Part shown: piece after piece, positions 12,630 to 25,120 of the stretch | How positions within the stretch are numbered: position 1 is the stretch's first letter | How the letters are laid out: the number at the start of each line of letters is the position of its first letter | DNA from: Paratinospora sagittata | Lineage: Eukaryota > Streptophyta > Magnoliopsida > Ranunculales > Menispermaceae | NCBI GenBank assembly: GCA_035771175.1 | Contig: CM069598.1 | Span: 15,314,438-15,378,437 of the forward strand | Reading direction: 5' to 3' | Length of the DNA: 64,000 nt | Program-made: the position numbers and the translations under genes | The notes under the pieces: generated by a model | Told to the model about the DNA's origin: nothing | What the model saw: only the letters and a program-made list of their open reading frames with translations | Database searches by the model: none

Positions 12630-13199
12630 ACATTGCAAGTCAGAAACAGTTCTGCCGTCATGAGTCAACAGTTAGAACCAGTTGAGGTGGAGCCCGTCGC
12701 CACATTGGTGGCACCCCAAAAACAAAGGGGAAGACCATAAAAAAAGCAGTCAAAGAATTTTGCTCAGAAATCAAGGTTAACTGCTATAGAGAGGAACCTG
12801 GAGAAGATGTCTCAAAACGTCTTAGAGCAGCAACAAGTGTTAAGAAAGGTACTCCCCTTACGACCACTTCGCAGCCACCTACCACTTCTTAGCCTTCGAC
12901 CTCAGAAGGGGGAAGATAGTATGTGCCGAAGTGTAACCTCCAAGAAGAGGTTGATATCTGGGAAACAACCTCCAAACGTAAATCGTAAGTTTTTATTTGC
13001 TAAAGACTTGCGTCACTCGTTACACGCCAAGAAAAGCCACAGTTCGGTGTTCTCCCCGATCAGGTCAGCCCTTCCGAAAAAGTCGAAATCTACGAAACTT
13101 ACCTCATTCAAGTCGGTATCATCAAAAAAAGTTGCGGCAGGAAATCCCGGCCCCCTCAGGTCGATGCCACGAAAGCCATACTGATCTGAGCGCTCCGAG

Positions 13200-14061
13200 A
13201 CTACTAGATCCACACCTCGACATTACCACGAGTATAAGGAACTCCCTTTTCCCTTCATTGAAGACATACTCCAGACACCGCTACCAAAGAACGTCAAGAC
13301 CGCGGAGGTCAGGACGTACAAAGGGAAGGTAGACCCTAGAGAACACATCGAGAACTACAAGTCCTTGATGGAATTCAAGGGCTATGACGACGCAATCATG
13401 TGCAAGGGTTTCCAGATCACCCTTGGCGGGCCTGCTCAGAAGTGGTACTGGAAGCTCGAGAAAGGCCTGTGAACAACTTGTTTGCTATCAAGCAAAAGAA
13501 ATGCGAAACTCTGAAAGAATACCTCTGTCGTTTCGATGATGTATGAGTCGAGGTAGACGATTGTGACGACAATCACCGCCTTTCTCGCAAGATTAAGGCC
13601 CGAGAAGTTCCACTATACCCTAGAAAAAAAGAAAGCCCATACCTACGAAGAAATCCTAGACCGAGCAGAAAAATACATCACTGCCGACGAGCAGAATGAT
13701 GCAAAACAAGGGGAAGATGAGTCCTCGAAAAGCTCAAAGATAGAGGGAATACAACTCAAAGGAGGACAACAGAGGCGGAAGAAGATCAGATGTTGGCAGT
13801 CGAGAGCAGTGGAGTAACAAAGTACCCCATAACGTTTACTCCAACTACATGCATCTCACTACTTCAAGAGAGCAACTCCTCCTTGAGATCCAGAACATAG
13901 ATTATATCCGATGGCCCAGAAAGTTGAAAACACCTGTAGAGCAGAGGGATAAGAAGAAGTACTGCCGGTACCATTGAGACCACGGTCACGATACCGACCA
14001 GTACTACGATCTCAAGTAGGAGATCGAAACTCTAATTCAAAAAAGTCATCTGAAGGAGTTC
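13200..14061 (+). pseudogene. Broken gag of the Tat-type element
   Basis: Fragments in shifting frames match plant gypsy Gag: a retrotransposon-gag block around 13240-13470 (AEVRTYKGKVDPREHIENYK, then a TLGGPAQKWYW core), FLARLRPEKFHYTLEKKK at about 13580 with AEKYITADEQ after it, and a cysteine-histidine block near 13970 (YCRYH then DHGHDTDQYYDLK). Gag forms the particle that packages the RNA. In-frame stops at about 13470, 13815 and 13977 and frameshifts between blocks mean no full protein can be made. Confidence 0.75.
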
Positions 14062-17000
14062 GTGAAGAACCCCAACAGGCAGAGGACTCCAGAAGATGAC
14101 CAAGTTGGGCCAGTGGGCACGATCAAAATGATCTTTGGTGGAGCCCAGATAAGCACCTCGAATCAGGCTATGAAGGCTTACGTCTTGGAATCCAGGTCGG
14201 ATGTCATGAACCTAGGGTACCGACTTAAGAAACAAAAACGATTAGATTTCGCGATTACCTTCACCGAAGAGGAAACCGAAGACATACTTTTTTCGCACGC
14301 CGACGCTTTAGTGGTCACGATGACGGTGGCTAACTACAAAATAGGTTGGATGTTGGTCGACAACAGTAGCTCGGCAGATATCCTCTACTGGTCATGGTGC
14401 GAGAAACTAGGACTGACCAAGGAACAGCTGAGCTCGGTAGATGTCCCTCTGATCGGCTTCACTGAAAAAACATTATGCCAGAAAAACGAATAACTTTACC
14501 AGTGACAGTCGGTTACTCAGAGCACAAAGTCACGGTCATGACTAGTTTTTTGGTCGTAAAGTGCCCTACCGTCTACAATGCCATAGTAGGACGACCACTC
14601 CGCAATAACATGAGGGTTGTTGTATCGACCTATCATCTAGCTCTAAAGTTCCACGCAAAACGAGGTGTTGGAGTGGTACGGGATAACCAAAAAAAATCTC
14701 AGGACTGCTATGTTACAGCCGTGAAGAAGAATACGGGACATGATGAAAGTCTCAAATCTACAAATGAGCAATTAATGCTACTAGAGCATCCAGCCAGCTC
14801 CGACCTCGACCCCAGGGAAGAGGTGTCGGGGCTCAAACCCTAGGATAAATGGGCTGAGGTGCAGATCGGAGAAGATCCAGCGATGACGGTCAAGATCGAT
14901 ACGAGAATGAGCCTCTTCCTCATTGACCACCTGGTCGGTGTCCTACGGGATCATTGGGATATTTATTCCTGGTCCCATGAAGACATGTCTGGCATACCAA
15001 CCAGAGTGATAGTGCATCGTTTTAATGTCGACTCGGAGGCCAGACCAATCTGACAGAAGAGAAGAGTTCTCAATTCCGACCGAGCTCAAGGTCTCGGGAA
15101 AAAGTGGACAAGTTACTAACGACAGGCTTCATCAGAGACGTGTTCCACCTAGATTGGTTGGCCACCGCAGTGATGGCCAAAAAACCCAATGGAAAGTGGA
15201 GAACATGCGTCGACTTCACTTATCTGAACAATGCATGCCCAAAAGATAGCTTCCCACTGCCTTGCATCGACCAACTGGTGGATGCAACAGCAGGTCACGA
15301 GCTACTGAGCTTCATGGATGCGTATTCAGGGTACAACCAGATCGTGCTTAGTCACATAAATGAAGATAAGACAACCTTTATTATAAACCGAGGTCTGTAT
15401 TGCTACAAGGTGATGCCCTTTGGCCTGAAAAAGGTTGGGGCTACTTACCATAGGCTAGTCAACAGCATGTTTGAGGAGAAAATTAGAGTTAATATGGAAG
15501 TCTACGCTGATGACATGTTGGTCAAAAGTGTGGAAGCGACAGCTCATCCTACTATCCTGTCAGACGTGTTTAAGATAGTTAAAAAGTATTAAATGAAGCT
15601 CAAACCAGGGAAATGCACTTTTGGAGTGAGCTTTGGTAAATTTTTAGGAATCTTCATTAATCAGAGAGGAATCGAAGCTAACCCCGACAAGATTCAGGCT
15701 CTAGTCGACATGTGGTCACCCCGGACCGTGAAAGTAGTCCAGAGGCTCACAGGGTGCGTAACCGCATTGAGCAGGTTCATTTCTAAGTACACAAATAGAT
15801 GCCTTCCTTTCTTCAAGCTGATTAAGAAGAAGGCAGTGGAGTGGACCTCGGAGTGTGAGAAGGCCTTTCAAGAGCTAAAGGTTTACCTAGGTCAGGCTCT
15901 TCTGCTCTTAAAACCCCTTCATAGAGAACAACTTTTCCTATACCTAGCAGTTTCAGAAGTGGTCGTCAGTTCTGCCCTGGTCAGATAAGAGCTAGGAAAC
16001 TAGAAGGCGATGCATTACACCAACAAGTCTTTACTCGATGCAGAGATGAGATATCCTGAGATTGAAAAGTTGGCATTAGCACTTGTCACTTCAGCTCGGA
16101 AGCTAAGACCCTACTTTCAGGCTCCCACCATAGTCGTTCTCACCAAGCACCCGTTGAGACAGGTGCTCTTGAGGCCGGAAACATCCGGACGATTGACTAA
16201 ATGGGCTATTGAGTTGAGTGAATTCGACATCGATTAATGAACTCGTACAGCTATGAAAGGTCAAGTGTTGGCAGATTTTTTATCTGACCTGCCTCAGGTA
16301 GATCAGGCTACCGACCTGAACCCTCAAGATGCCTGGAAGTTGTTCGTCGACGGCTCTTCCTGCAATCAGGGATGTGGAGCAAGAATAGTACTCATCTGTT
16401 CCAGAGAAGAGAAACATTTGTGTGCTCTTCGCTTTGGTTTCCTAGCATCCAATAACGAAGTAGAGTAGGAAACACTTTTGGTTGGCTTACGACTTGCTCT
16501 CAGTTGGGGGGTGAGCAAACTGGTCATCCATTGCAATTCGCAGTTCGTCGCGGGACAAGTTACATCAGAATATCAAGCCAAGGATGACAAAATGCAAGCA
16601 TATCTAAAAGAAGCCCTGACCCTGCTAGGAAGGTTCAAGGAGTATGAATTGACGCAGGTGCCGAGAACAGAAAATACCTTGGCCGATGCCCTTTCTAAGT
16701 TGGCCTCCTCCTCCGAGGCTGAGCTCATGATCCAGGTCCCGGTGGAATTCTTACCATAAATGAGTATTGGTAAAACGAATACCGACCAACAGGTCGACAG
16801 CCTCAGCCAAAACCCATCATGGATAGACCCGATTGAAGATTTCATACGAAATGGCAACCTCCCTGGGGACAAGGTCAAAGCAAGAAAAGTGCGGAAACAA
16901 GTTGCTAATAGACGATCAACTTTATAGGCACAACTTCACAATGCCTTATTTAAGATGCCTACAGGAAGAGCAACCACGACTAGTTCTGGAGGAAATACAT

Positions 17001-17947
17001 GCAGGCATATGTTGCAACCATTCTGGTGGAAAGACTCTCTCGTATAAGGTTCTTCGTCAGGGCTATGATTGGCAACTGATCCGCAAAGACGCCATAAGGA
17101 TAACTCGGAAGTGCGACAGTTGTCAGAAACATGGCACCAGCATCCGAGCTCCAACAAAGAATCTCTCTCCAATCCAAACCCATGGCCTTTTGCTCAGTGG
17201 GGGTGGATCTGATAGGACCTCTATCGACCTGTAAGGGACAGGTCAAGTTTGCAATTGTTGTTGTTAACTACTTCACCAAATGGGTAGAGGTTGAACCGTT
17301 AGCACAGATTACTAAGCAAAAGACCACGCATTTCATATGGAAGTCAATTGTCTGTCGTTTCGGTGTCCCGTACGCCATTATCTCTAACAACAATAAACAA
17401 TTTTGACAATGCTAGGTTCTGGTCATTTTGTGAAGACCTCGATATTTGACATTTCTTATCTATTCTAGCCTGTCCTCAAGTCAATGGTCAGGTAGAAGCC
17501 GTGAATAAGATTATCAAACACACTTTGAAGGCCAAACTCGAGAAAAAGAAAAGAATGTAGGCTGAAGATATGTCGCAAGTCCTCTGGTCATACCGCACCA
17601 CCTCCCAAACAGCAACAAGAGAAACACCATTCTCCCTAGCTTTCGGGATAGAGGTCGTCATACCAATGAAGCTCGGTTTACCGACTTTGAGGACATCTTA
17701 CTTTGACGAAGCTAGGAACATGAAGGCCAGCGTACCGACTTGGATCTACTCGAAGAGTAGGCAACTCAAGCTAGCAGCATACCAACAGAGGATCTCAAAA
17801 TACTACAACGCCAAGGTAAAACACAGAAGCTTCAAAGTTGGTGACCTAGTATTAAGAAAGGTTATGCGGAACACACGTGAACTTGGAGCAGGTGCCCTTA
17901 GTCCCAACTGGAAAAGGCCTTACAAGATCACTGCTGTAATGCCCTAG
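14062..17947 (+). pseudogene. Broken pol (protease, RT, dual RNase H, integrase) of the Tat-type element
   Basis: Domains in order: aspartic protease (about 14300-14490; the catalytic triplet reads DNSSSADIL, where DTG/DSG is usual); reverse transcriptase (about 14900-15600) with ACPKDSFPLPCIDQLVD and the active-site motif YADDMLVKS; gypsy RNase H (about 15610-16237, ending RLTKWAIELSEFDID); a second archaeal-type RNase H (16253-16759, LFVDGSSCNQGCGA and NTLADALSKLASS); integrase (about 16833-17560) with an HHCC finger (CDSCQKHG). The second catalytic Asp region of integrase reads ISNNNKQF instead of the usual SDNG, so that Asp is lost. Stops at 14841, 15590, 16235, 16467, 16757 and 17404 and several frameshifts break it. 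Coding stops at 17947, near a probable insertion. Confidence 0.85.
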
Positions 17948-19155
17948 AAATCATTTCATCTAGCCCATAACCCATTTGCATTTTTGCCCAAACTCTATGT
18001 GTTTGCCTTGGTGTGTATGTTTGTGTGTTTGATGTGTGATGTGTGATTATTGCTTATAAAAAAAAGTATTATTAGTGGTGGTGGTGTTATTATAGAAAGT
18101 ATTATTGATTGTGTTATTATTTTTATTAATATCATTTGCCATATTAATACTCATTATGGCACGAATGTCGAGGTCCCATGAGATGATCAGGACCTTACAA
18201 GCCTCAACCAGGCTCTCCATAAAGTCCCCAAATTTTTTTTTAACACAACAACAATCACCTAATTGACTTAACAGTTCTACAATCATCAATTATAGCCACA
18301 TGAATCAACATAATAATAAACTTCCAATAACCATAAGACAATGATCATAATTCTTAAGATAAACCAAGATAGTTTAAGGCAACATGCCTAGACTCATCAT
18401 CATCAAATGTCCAAGGCCCATAGCCAATATACAACAACAATAAATAACTTTTTTCATCATCTAGGTTTGACATGTGTTATAAATTACATTTGTATCAAAA
18501 TAAACAAAACAATACACATATGTAATAAGAGACATCCATCACCATACACAAAACCTAGACTCACGTCAGAATGTCCCTAGCTTCATAGTGGCTAGGTCCT
18601 CAAGCAAACGCAATGCCTTTGCCCTTATCTGAAAGACCTGAAAAGATAGTAAGAAGGTAAGCCAACTATGCCCATTGAATAGTGTTCATTTATGCCATCA
18701 GTTATACATCAATAAAAGTCATATATGCACATGCATGAAATAATGCTCATGAGTATGTGAAACAATAAAAACACATAGTAAAATAAGCATTCTCATTTCC
18801 ATGCAATTCAAAACCATTTATTTCCCTCTCTAGAGAAGTCAGCTTGGCAACATGCACAAGCTTCCTAGAACATCTAGGAGGACTTAGCTTGGAACATCCG
18901 AAGCTTCTAGAGTTTCAACATTCAAAAATCCGCTTTTAGAGAAGTTAGCTTGGTAACATGCACAAGCTTCCTAGAACATCTAGGAGGACTTAGCTTGGAA
19001 CATCCGAAGCTTCTAGAGTTTCAACATTCAAAAATCCGCCTCTAGAGAAGTTAGCTTGGTAACATGCACAAGCTTCCTAGAACATCTAGGAGAACTTAGC
19101 TTGGAACATCCAAAGTTTCTAGAGTTTCAACATTCAAATCCACCTCTAGAGAAGT
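17935..19155 (-). mobile_element. Possible inserted LTR fragment inside the gypsy element
   Basis: The polyprotein reading ends abruptly at TGTAATGCCC (17935), an LTR-like edge. Read on the minus strand, 18690-18600 (GGCTTACCTTC, then ACTATCTTTTCAGG and AGATAAGGGC) resembles the region around 22630-22670 of the solo LTR described below. Codon-rich words typical of the host element (GGTCGGTA, CGACCTG) are absent between about 17950 and 19150. The right edge and the target duplication were not found, so the extent is approximate. Confidence 0.35.
18829..19150. repeat. Tandem repeat, about three units of 106 bp
   Basis: The unit starts TCTAGAGAAGTTAGCTTGG and contains CACAAGCTTCCTAGAACATC. Unit starts are at about 18831, 18937, 19043 and a partial one at 19147, giving periods of 106, 106 and 104. 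Confidence 0.9.
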
Positions 19156-19333
19156 TATGTACCTACCGAGAAGATGACCACAGTCAAGAGTGTCTTGGGG
19201 TACCGACCCAGAGGGGCAGATACTGCCTAGGAGATGGGTCATTGACCCTTGAAGGGCCTTGGAGCGACGAACAAGCCTCTACCGAGAAGAGAACCTATGG
19301 GTTCAGAACGCAGTGTGGGGTCGAATAGTATCT

Positions 19334-19500
19334 ATCGACCTCATGATTCGACAAACACTTGCAAAAAATCAAGTAAAGAGATTGGTAGGAAGCTACAAGC
19401 CATCGACCTCATAACTCAACGAACACTTGAAGAAAATCAAGTAAAGAGATCGGTAAAAATCTACCAGCCACCGACCTCATGACGCGACAAATTCTTTGAA
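19334..19500. repeat. Tandem repeat, about 2.5 units of 68 bp
   Basis: The unit starts ATCGACCTCATGA and contains AATCAAGTAAAGAGATCGGT. Starts are at 19334, 19402 and 19470, an exact period of 68. Confidence 0.85.
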
Positions 19501-20303
19501 AAAAGTTAAGAAAAAAACTCAGATTGCGAGAAAAAATAATCTGAACAAAAAAAGGTTTTCATTAAAGCTAGAAGTAGAATACAACCGAGAGCAAAAAAAG
19601 GAAAAATTATCAAAGCACACAGGCCCATTACAATAAACATAGCCAAGACTAAAGAAATCCTCTACAACTCCGAACTAGTAAAATGATGTAGGATCTCAGT
19701 CAGACTAACTAGCTCATCGCCGTCACCTGTTCGGCGCGTCTCCTTCTCAGAATCGATAGTCTGAGGTTGCTCGGATGATGTCCTTAAAGTCGCAGGTGTA
19801 GCACCAGTCTGCGGTTCCTCAGACAATGTCCCTGAAGCTGCAGATGTAGCACCCTGGTGGGCAGGAATGTCTTCAATTCCGGCTTCCTCCTCTGCTTGTC
19901 CCTCTCCAGTATTACCTGACCTGGACCACTTTTCAAAGCCTTTCCAGTCTACCGAGTTGTAGAAGAACTCTTCCAGGTCTGCTCGGTACAAAGTCACTGT
20001 ATCGATGCAAGCCTCATCCACTCGGGCTTGACAGACTTCTTCAACCTTGGCCTTAATAGTGGCCCGGAACTGAGGTCGGTACCTGGTCAACTTGTCCTGA
20101 ATTGATTCTACCTTAGTCTCTTTGAGCTTCAACTGCATCTTCTTCAGCTCGGTGTCCCGAACCGTAACCTTAGATTCCCATATCATCGATGTGGTTTGGG
20201 CCTCTTTCGTTACCTCCTGAAGTTTAACATAATGTCGTTGGATGGGGCGGAAGTTGTATACAGTCAGAGCATAAGCTTCCAAAGCCAAAATGAGCAAAAT
20301 CAG

Positions 20304-23034
20304 TGTAACGCCCGTACCTTAGGATAACGCCATTTTGACCCGTAGAGTACCCGTATACGTATATGATGCTCGACGAGCATTGGTTCGAGTGCCTTTTCAT
20401 GAAGTTTCAAAGTGATCAGAGACTCATTTGACGTCGAAACGTGTCAAAAACGTTGTTTTGGATCAGTTGAGCTCGCTCCATGGAGGTAGAAATTTTTGTT
20501 ACCAATTACATCAATAGCTTGATCTCCTAGATCCGTGGTCCGATTGAGATAACAAATTTTCATCTTATTCTTCTTTGATAGATCTTCATCATGATCGGTG
20601 AAGATCTTGATTGAATTTGTCTACTGTGAGTTATAAAGCTCAAAACACTATTTTTCAGATTTACGGATTTTCTTGCGCAATTTTGATCAAACAGTAAGAT
20701 CTCACAATCCTACCGTTGAATTGAGCTAAAATTTTACCAGAATGTTGGTAACTGACTCATAAAACTTTTGATTGGTTAAGATGTTAAATTGATGAGTCAT
20801 TTGCATAAAATTGAGTATCTAAGTGGAAGTAATTGCAACAGAAAAAAAAATTGTTCCTTTTGTTTAAGTGTATTTTGAGTTGTGGGCCCAAATTTTCCTA
20901 TAAATACAAACCAAAATGAGATTTTTTCACACTTACTCATTTTTCTACCTTCAAGATTGGTAGAGATCTTGGAGAAAGGGGAAAGAAAAGGATAAGAGAA
21001 AAAGAAGGGAAAAATGAGGTTTTTGGGCGGATTCTTGCTCAAGGATAATCAAGATAACCATTTCATTCTCATTTTTCTTCCTTCCATTATTCTCTTACAA
21101 GCATGCAACTGATTTTTTCGACCTAGGGTTCTATTGAATCCCGTTTTTGAAAGGGTGATGGAAAATCAAAGTTGGAATTAGGTCTTGAAATTAATATATG
21201 TTAACCGAGAGTGTGTGGGGAGTACTCTAGAGGTGAAACCCCCAATTTCTAGTAAGAAATTGGAGGGGTTTCATTGACTTTACCTAAAACTAGTGTTTTG
21301 ACCTAGGGTTTTCTATTCAAATTTCTTGTGATTTGTATGAAATTGATGAGTAATCATGGATGTATGACACTCTAAATTACCGATCTTGAATAGGGGGACC
21401 TAATTGTAGGGTAATTTTGGCTTAGGCCATGTAAATTAGGGATTTTGCCCAAATTAGGGCTTTTGACCTAAACCAAGTCAATTGACCAAATTGACTTGGG
21501 AATCATCTAATTGGACCTCATTTGAGTAGATTCATGGATTTAGAATGTTTGAACCTATGTTAATTTGGTATGACTTAGTTCAATTTGGCCTTAGGTTATG
21601 TATTGCCAAATTGACCTAAGGCCAAATTGGAGATTTTGACTTAAACTTAGTTAACTTATGTAATTGACTTAGAGGAATAGCCTAATTAACCCTTAATATG
21701 ATTGAATGCTTTGTATTATAGTGTTTGGGATCATGAGAATGAACCTATGGCATTCAATTTGAGTTAGGTGTAGTCTAATTTGATGATTATATGGTTGAAT
21801 TGAGCAATATGGGTTGACTCGTGACAATGACCATGCTAGAATCTCAAATTGACTATAGAATTAGGTTTGAACATGGTTATTATCATACTTTAGCTGATCT
21901 TTAGTATTGTATGGACCATGTGTTATTTGTAGGGACCTTGGTTGGTTTGAATAAGCCACGTAGGCAAATTGGTGATTGAAATACTCGAGGTGATTCGTGG
22001 ATCTTCTAGTACTTTCTTGGATTAAAAACTAGATTGGCTAGATTAGTCAATCAATTGTGAGTGTTTCTTTACTTGTATCTTTTATGTGTGACATTCTATT
22101 ATAGAAATGTTTTAAATGCTTAATTGTTATGGTATGCATGATTTGATATCTCATGGAAATTTTTTGATCATAGTCAGTTGGGAAAACAATTTCAGTTGAG
22201 TCTCCTAGTTGGGGTTTTCTTCGAGAAATTTCGTAAGTCTAGTGGGATCCCCTGTTGTGGTCCTTACAGAGAGTTTCAAGGGTAGGCGTAGCCGTAGTTC
22301 GTCTAAACCTGAAATAGGGTTTGGAATGAATAGTAAATCGGTGATGTGCCCTTGGAATTCCTATTAAAATACGGGTAAGAGGTCATTTAGGCATGGGTCT
22401 CGCGCACTCATGTTCTTGAATCGATTCTTACCTAGGAGGTGTTTAGGTGCATGAACATGTCATAAGTGATATACATTCTCTTGAGATGACATGAGGTCTT
22501 ATATTGAACATGTATGTAACCTCGTTTACATTCTAGTTGTTTAAACTGTTTTAATGAATCTTGCAATGTTTTACATAAATGCACATGTATGTAGCCACTT
22601 GTAGAAAAAATTTACTGAGCTTGTTGTAGCTCACCCCTCACTATTATCTTTTCAGGATCGGATAGGAAGGGGAAGGGAAAGATTTAGTTGCGAAGCATTT
22701 CCCGAACTCTGGTTGATGTAGCAGTTAGTATTTTCCGCATTTATTTTGATAAATTGTACTATGTAATACCTAATAGTATACTTAACGCGTAGATGTACTG
22801 TAATCATTGTTAAGTATTATTTTGTACTTTTGATCACTGTGGACTTAGGAAAAAAAAATTATGGCTTACATTTTGGGAATGTAATATTATTTGATTATGT
22901 CCATATGTGTTTATTGTTGTGTATTTGGGATTATAAAGTGCATTAGAAGGCTTACCGGGATGTCATGTATATTGAGGGAGGATATACACGAGGTTCCATG
23001 CCGGTTATGACATCACGTATCGTGGGTCGTGACA
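20304..23034 (+). mobile_element. Probable solo LTR (2.73 kb) of another Ty3/gypsy family
   Basis: It starts TGTAACGCCCGTACC and ends GGGTCGTGACA, so TG to CA. The flanking 5-mers are ATCAG (20299-20303) and GTCAG (23035-23039), a 4/5 target duplication. A TATA box TATAAATA lies at 20899. Length, ends and the absence of coding sequence fit the long LTRs of the Tekay/Del group; that assignment is by resemblance only. Confidence 0.7.
20899..20906 (+). promoter_or_regulatory. TATA box in the solo LTR
   Basis: TATAAATA, about 600 bases from the left end, preceded by GGGCCCAAATTTTCC. Confidence 0.5.
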
Positions 23035-25099
23035 GTCAGACAAAGCGAAAGATGAGCACATAAACAACAAGGGAAAGATGATAAACGAACTTACCTCCAC
23101 AGACTTCATGAAGGTATCAGCCAAGCCTTCAAACATGTCTTCATCTTTTACCAGGTTTGAAACACAGTTGGGGACACCGACCTGATAGGAGTCCAAGTTC
23201 AGGTTGATGTCCCCAATCTTGTGTTGTAAGGTGCTCAGCCTCCCCAAATCGCGCCTTCTTAGCACTCCTCTGGTCGGTAGGGGCAGAGGACTTGGACTTA
23301 GTCCCTACCGATCTGGTGTCCCTAGTTGGAGAAATTGGCTTCTCGAAGGAAGTTGCCAGAGCTTTCCCCTTGGAAGCCAGAGTTTTCCTCAAAGCACTGC
23401 TAGAAGATCCCACAGCGGACCTCCAAGTGGCAGCGACCCTTTCAGCAGCAATGCTTTTTTATTTTGACGGGTCAGCAGCGTACCTCCCAGCAATAGCTTT
23501 CTTAGGGGCTATCTTTTCAGGCTTATCTGTTTTCTTCTTCTTCTCCCTCAGGTTTGTAGAGCTAAGAGAAAAAAAACCTACATCACAAACGCAACATTTT
23601 AGCTCGGACTTTAAAACTAATTGGTATGAAGAATCAAAACGTTTCAAGTTAAACTTTCGTCCTAAAAAGACTTCCTTCACGGTGATCACACCAGCTCGGT
23701 ATAGCCTCTCGAGAGTAAGAATGACCTTGTATCGCCGATCTGCGAAGGGGAGCTGATAGATCTCGTCAACACGAGAGAAGTCAAATCTTTTTTCCCTGGT
23801 AAGTTTATCCTAAGTACCTGTCAAGAAAAGCGAAAAACATGAGTTTTCACCGAGCAAGAATAAGAAGGAAATGTAAGGGATGGAGGGAAGCTCGATACCT
23901 GATTTTTGGAAAGTGGTCGGTACTATAGCTTCTTCCACCCACGCCCCCGAAGCGAAAAACCACTTGTCTTTCCATGACTTATTAGAGGTGGGGTTCTCGA
24001 TAATCAGAAACTGGCCTTCCTTGGTACCCTAATGGGTCGACGCGTAATACCACCCGCTACATCTTGGGTGTAATTTTAGTCGGTATACAAGGCTGAAGTC
24101 ATCAAAGTCGTACTCCGACCACCCTCTCTCCTTCCAGAGCACAAGACAACTCATTATTGGTCTCCATACATTTCGATTGAGCTGAGCAGGAGCTACTCGA
24201 ATTTGACCGAGCAGACGACATAGGGGTAATTGAAGGGGCAAGGTTAACCCATCTTCAAAAAGGTTTGTGTACAGAGCAACCTCCCCTTTCCTAGGGCTGT
24301 TAGGTTGGTCCCCAAGAGCAGGTGGCCTCAGCCTTATGAAGTTGGGTATGCCGACTTCTCTCCTCAACTAAGCAAGATGGTGCTTCGTAATCTTGGAAGG
24401 AACGCGGTCTACTGAGTAGAATATCTCACCTACATCGGTATCTTCAGTTTCAAAAGAAATGTGAGTACGACCAGAGGTGCTTGGCTCAGTACTATCGAGC
24501 ACACTCAGTGACCTATCGACTAAGAGAGGCGCCACATTAAGCACTTCCCCATCCTACTCGGTAGCCTCAGAGTCCTCATCGGAATATAAAACTATGGTAT
24601 CCCCTCCGACCTGAGGGTCAGCCCTAACTTCCTCATCTTCTTCCGGAAAGAGGTCCTCGTAGGAAACTTCCTTAGAGGAATGAGAAGTAGAAATGTTATG
24701 GTCGGTGGGTGGGTCTATTATAGAAGAAGCCATCTAAATAACCTAAGGATTACACTAACAGACTACCTAGCAGAAAGACAAAAGGAAAAGTTGTGAATGA
24801 GGAGTTACCGCGCAAAGATTGAAAACTAAAATGTCGAGCAAGCGATTACCGATCTCTTTGGAGCGCAGTCGATGAATGAAGAACAAGTGACCAATTCTCT
24901 ATTTATAGGCGAACGACCTGTAAGGCATAATGATAAGTGCGAATATCAAGGCAAAATCAACTGCGAACAGTCAAAGGATGTGCAAGGGCAATCAGGCTAT
25001 CAGGCGGCGAACGTCAGTGCAATTTTCAAAGCACAGCTGTCACGAGCATTAAATGACTCGGTATCTGGCGTTTTATTTAACCTCCAAGCAATTAGTTTT

Positions 25100-25120
25100 G
25101 CTCGGAGCTTGGGGGGTAAT
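25100..25120 (+). other. Polypurine tract region before the 3' LTR
   Basis: GGAGCTTGGGGGGTAAT directly before the LTR start TGTTAGACC, where plus-strand DNA synthesis of the retrotransposon is primed. Confidence 0.6.

Larger units (their letters stand above)
19662..24733 (-). pseudogene. Antisense multi-exon gene of the Tat-type element (putative gypsy-type transposon domain, coiled coil)
   Basis: It runs opposite to gag-pol in the 3' half of the element. From an ATG at 24733 the reading continues through an acidic N-terminus, then (24367-24029) a block with RLRPPALGDQPNSPRKGEVA and LLGQIRVAPAQLNRNVWRPI, which I recognise as the plant 'putative gypsy type transposon' domain (Pfam PF04195 type). 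GT/AG-like introns separate later exons (about 23810-23690, 23540-23100, 20297-19662). The last part (211 codons) is Lys/Glu-rich with a coiled-coil look and a Ser/Thr/Gln-rich tail. Stop codons at about 24555 and 24366 and frame changes mark it as decayed. Antisense genes of this kind are known in Grande and other Tat elements; their function is unknown. The solo LTR at 20304-23034 falls in what would be its last intron. Confidence 0.7.
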
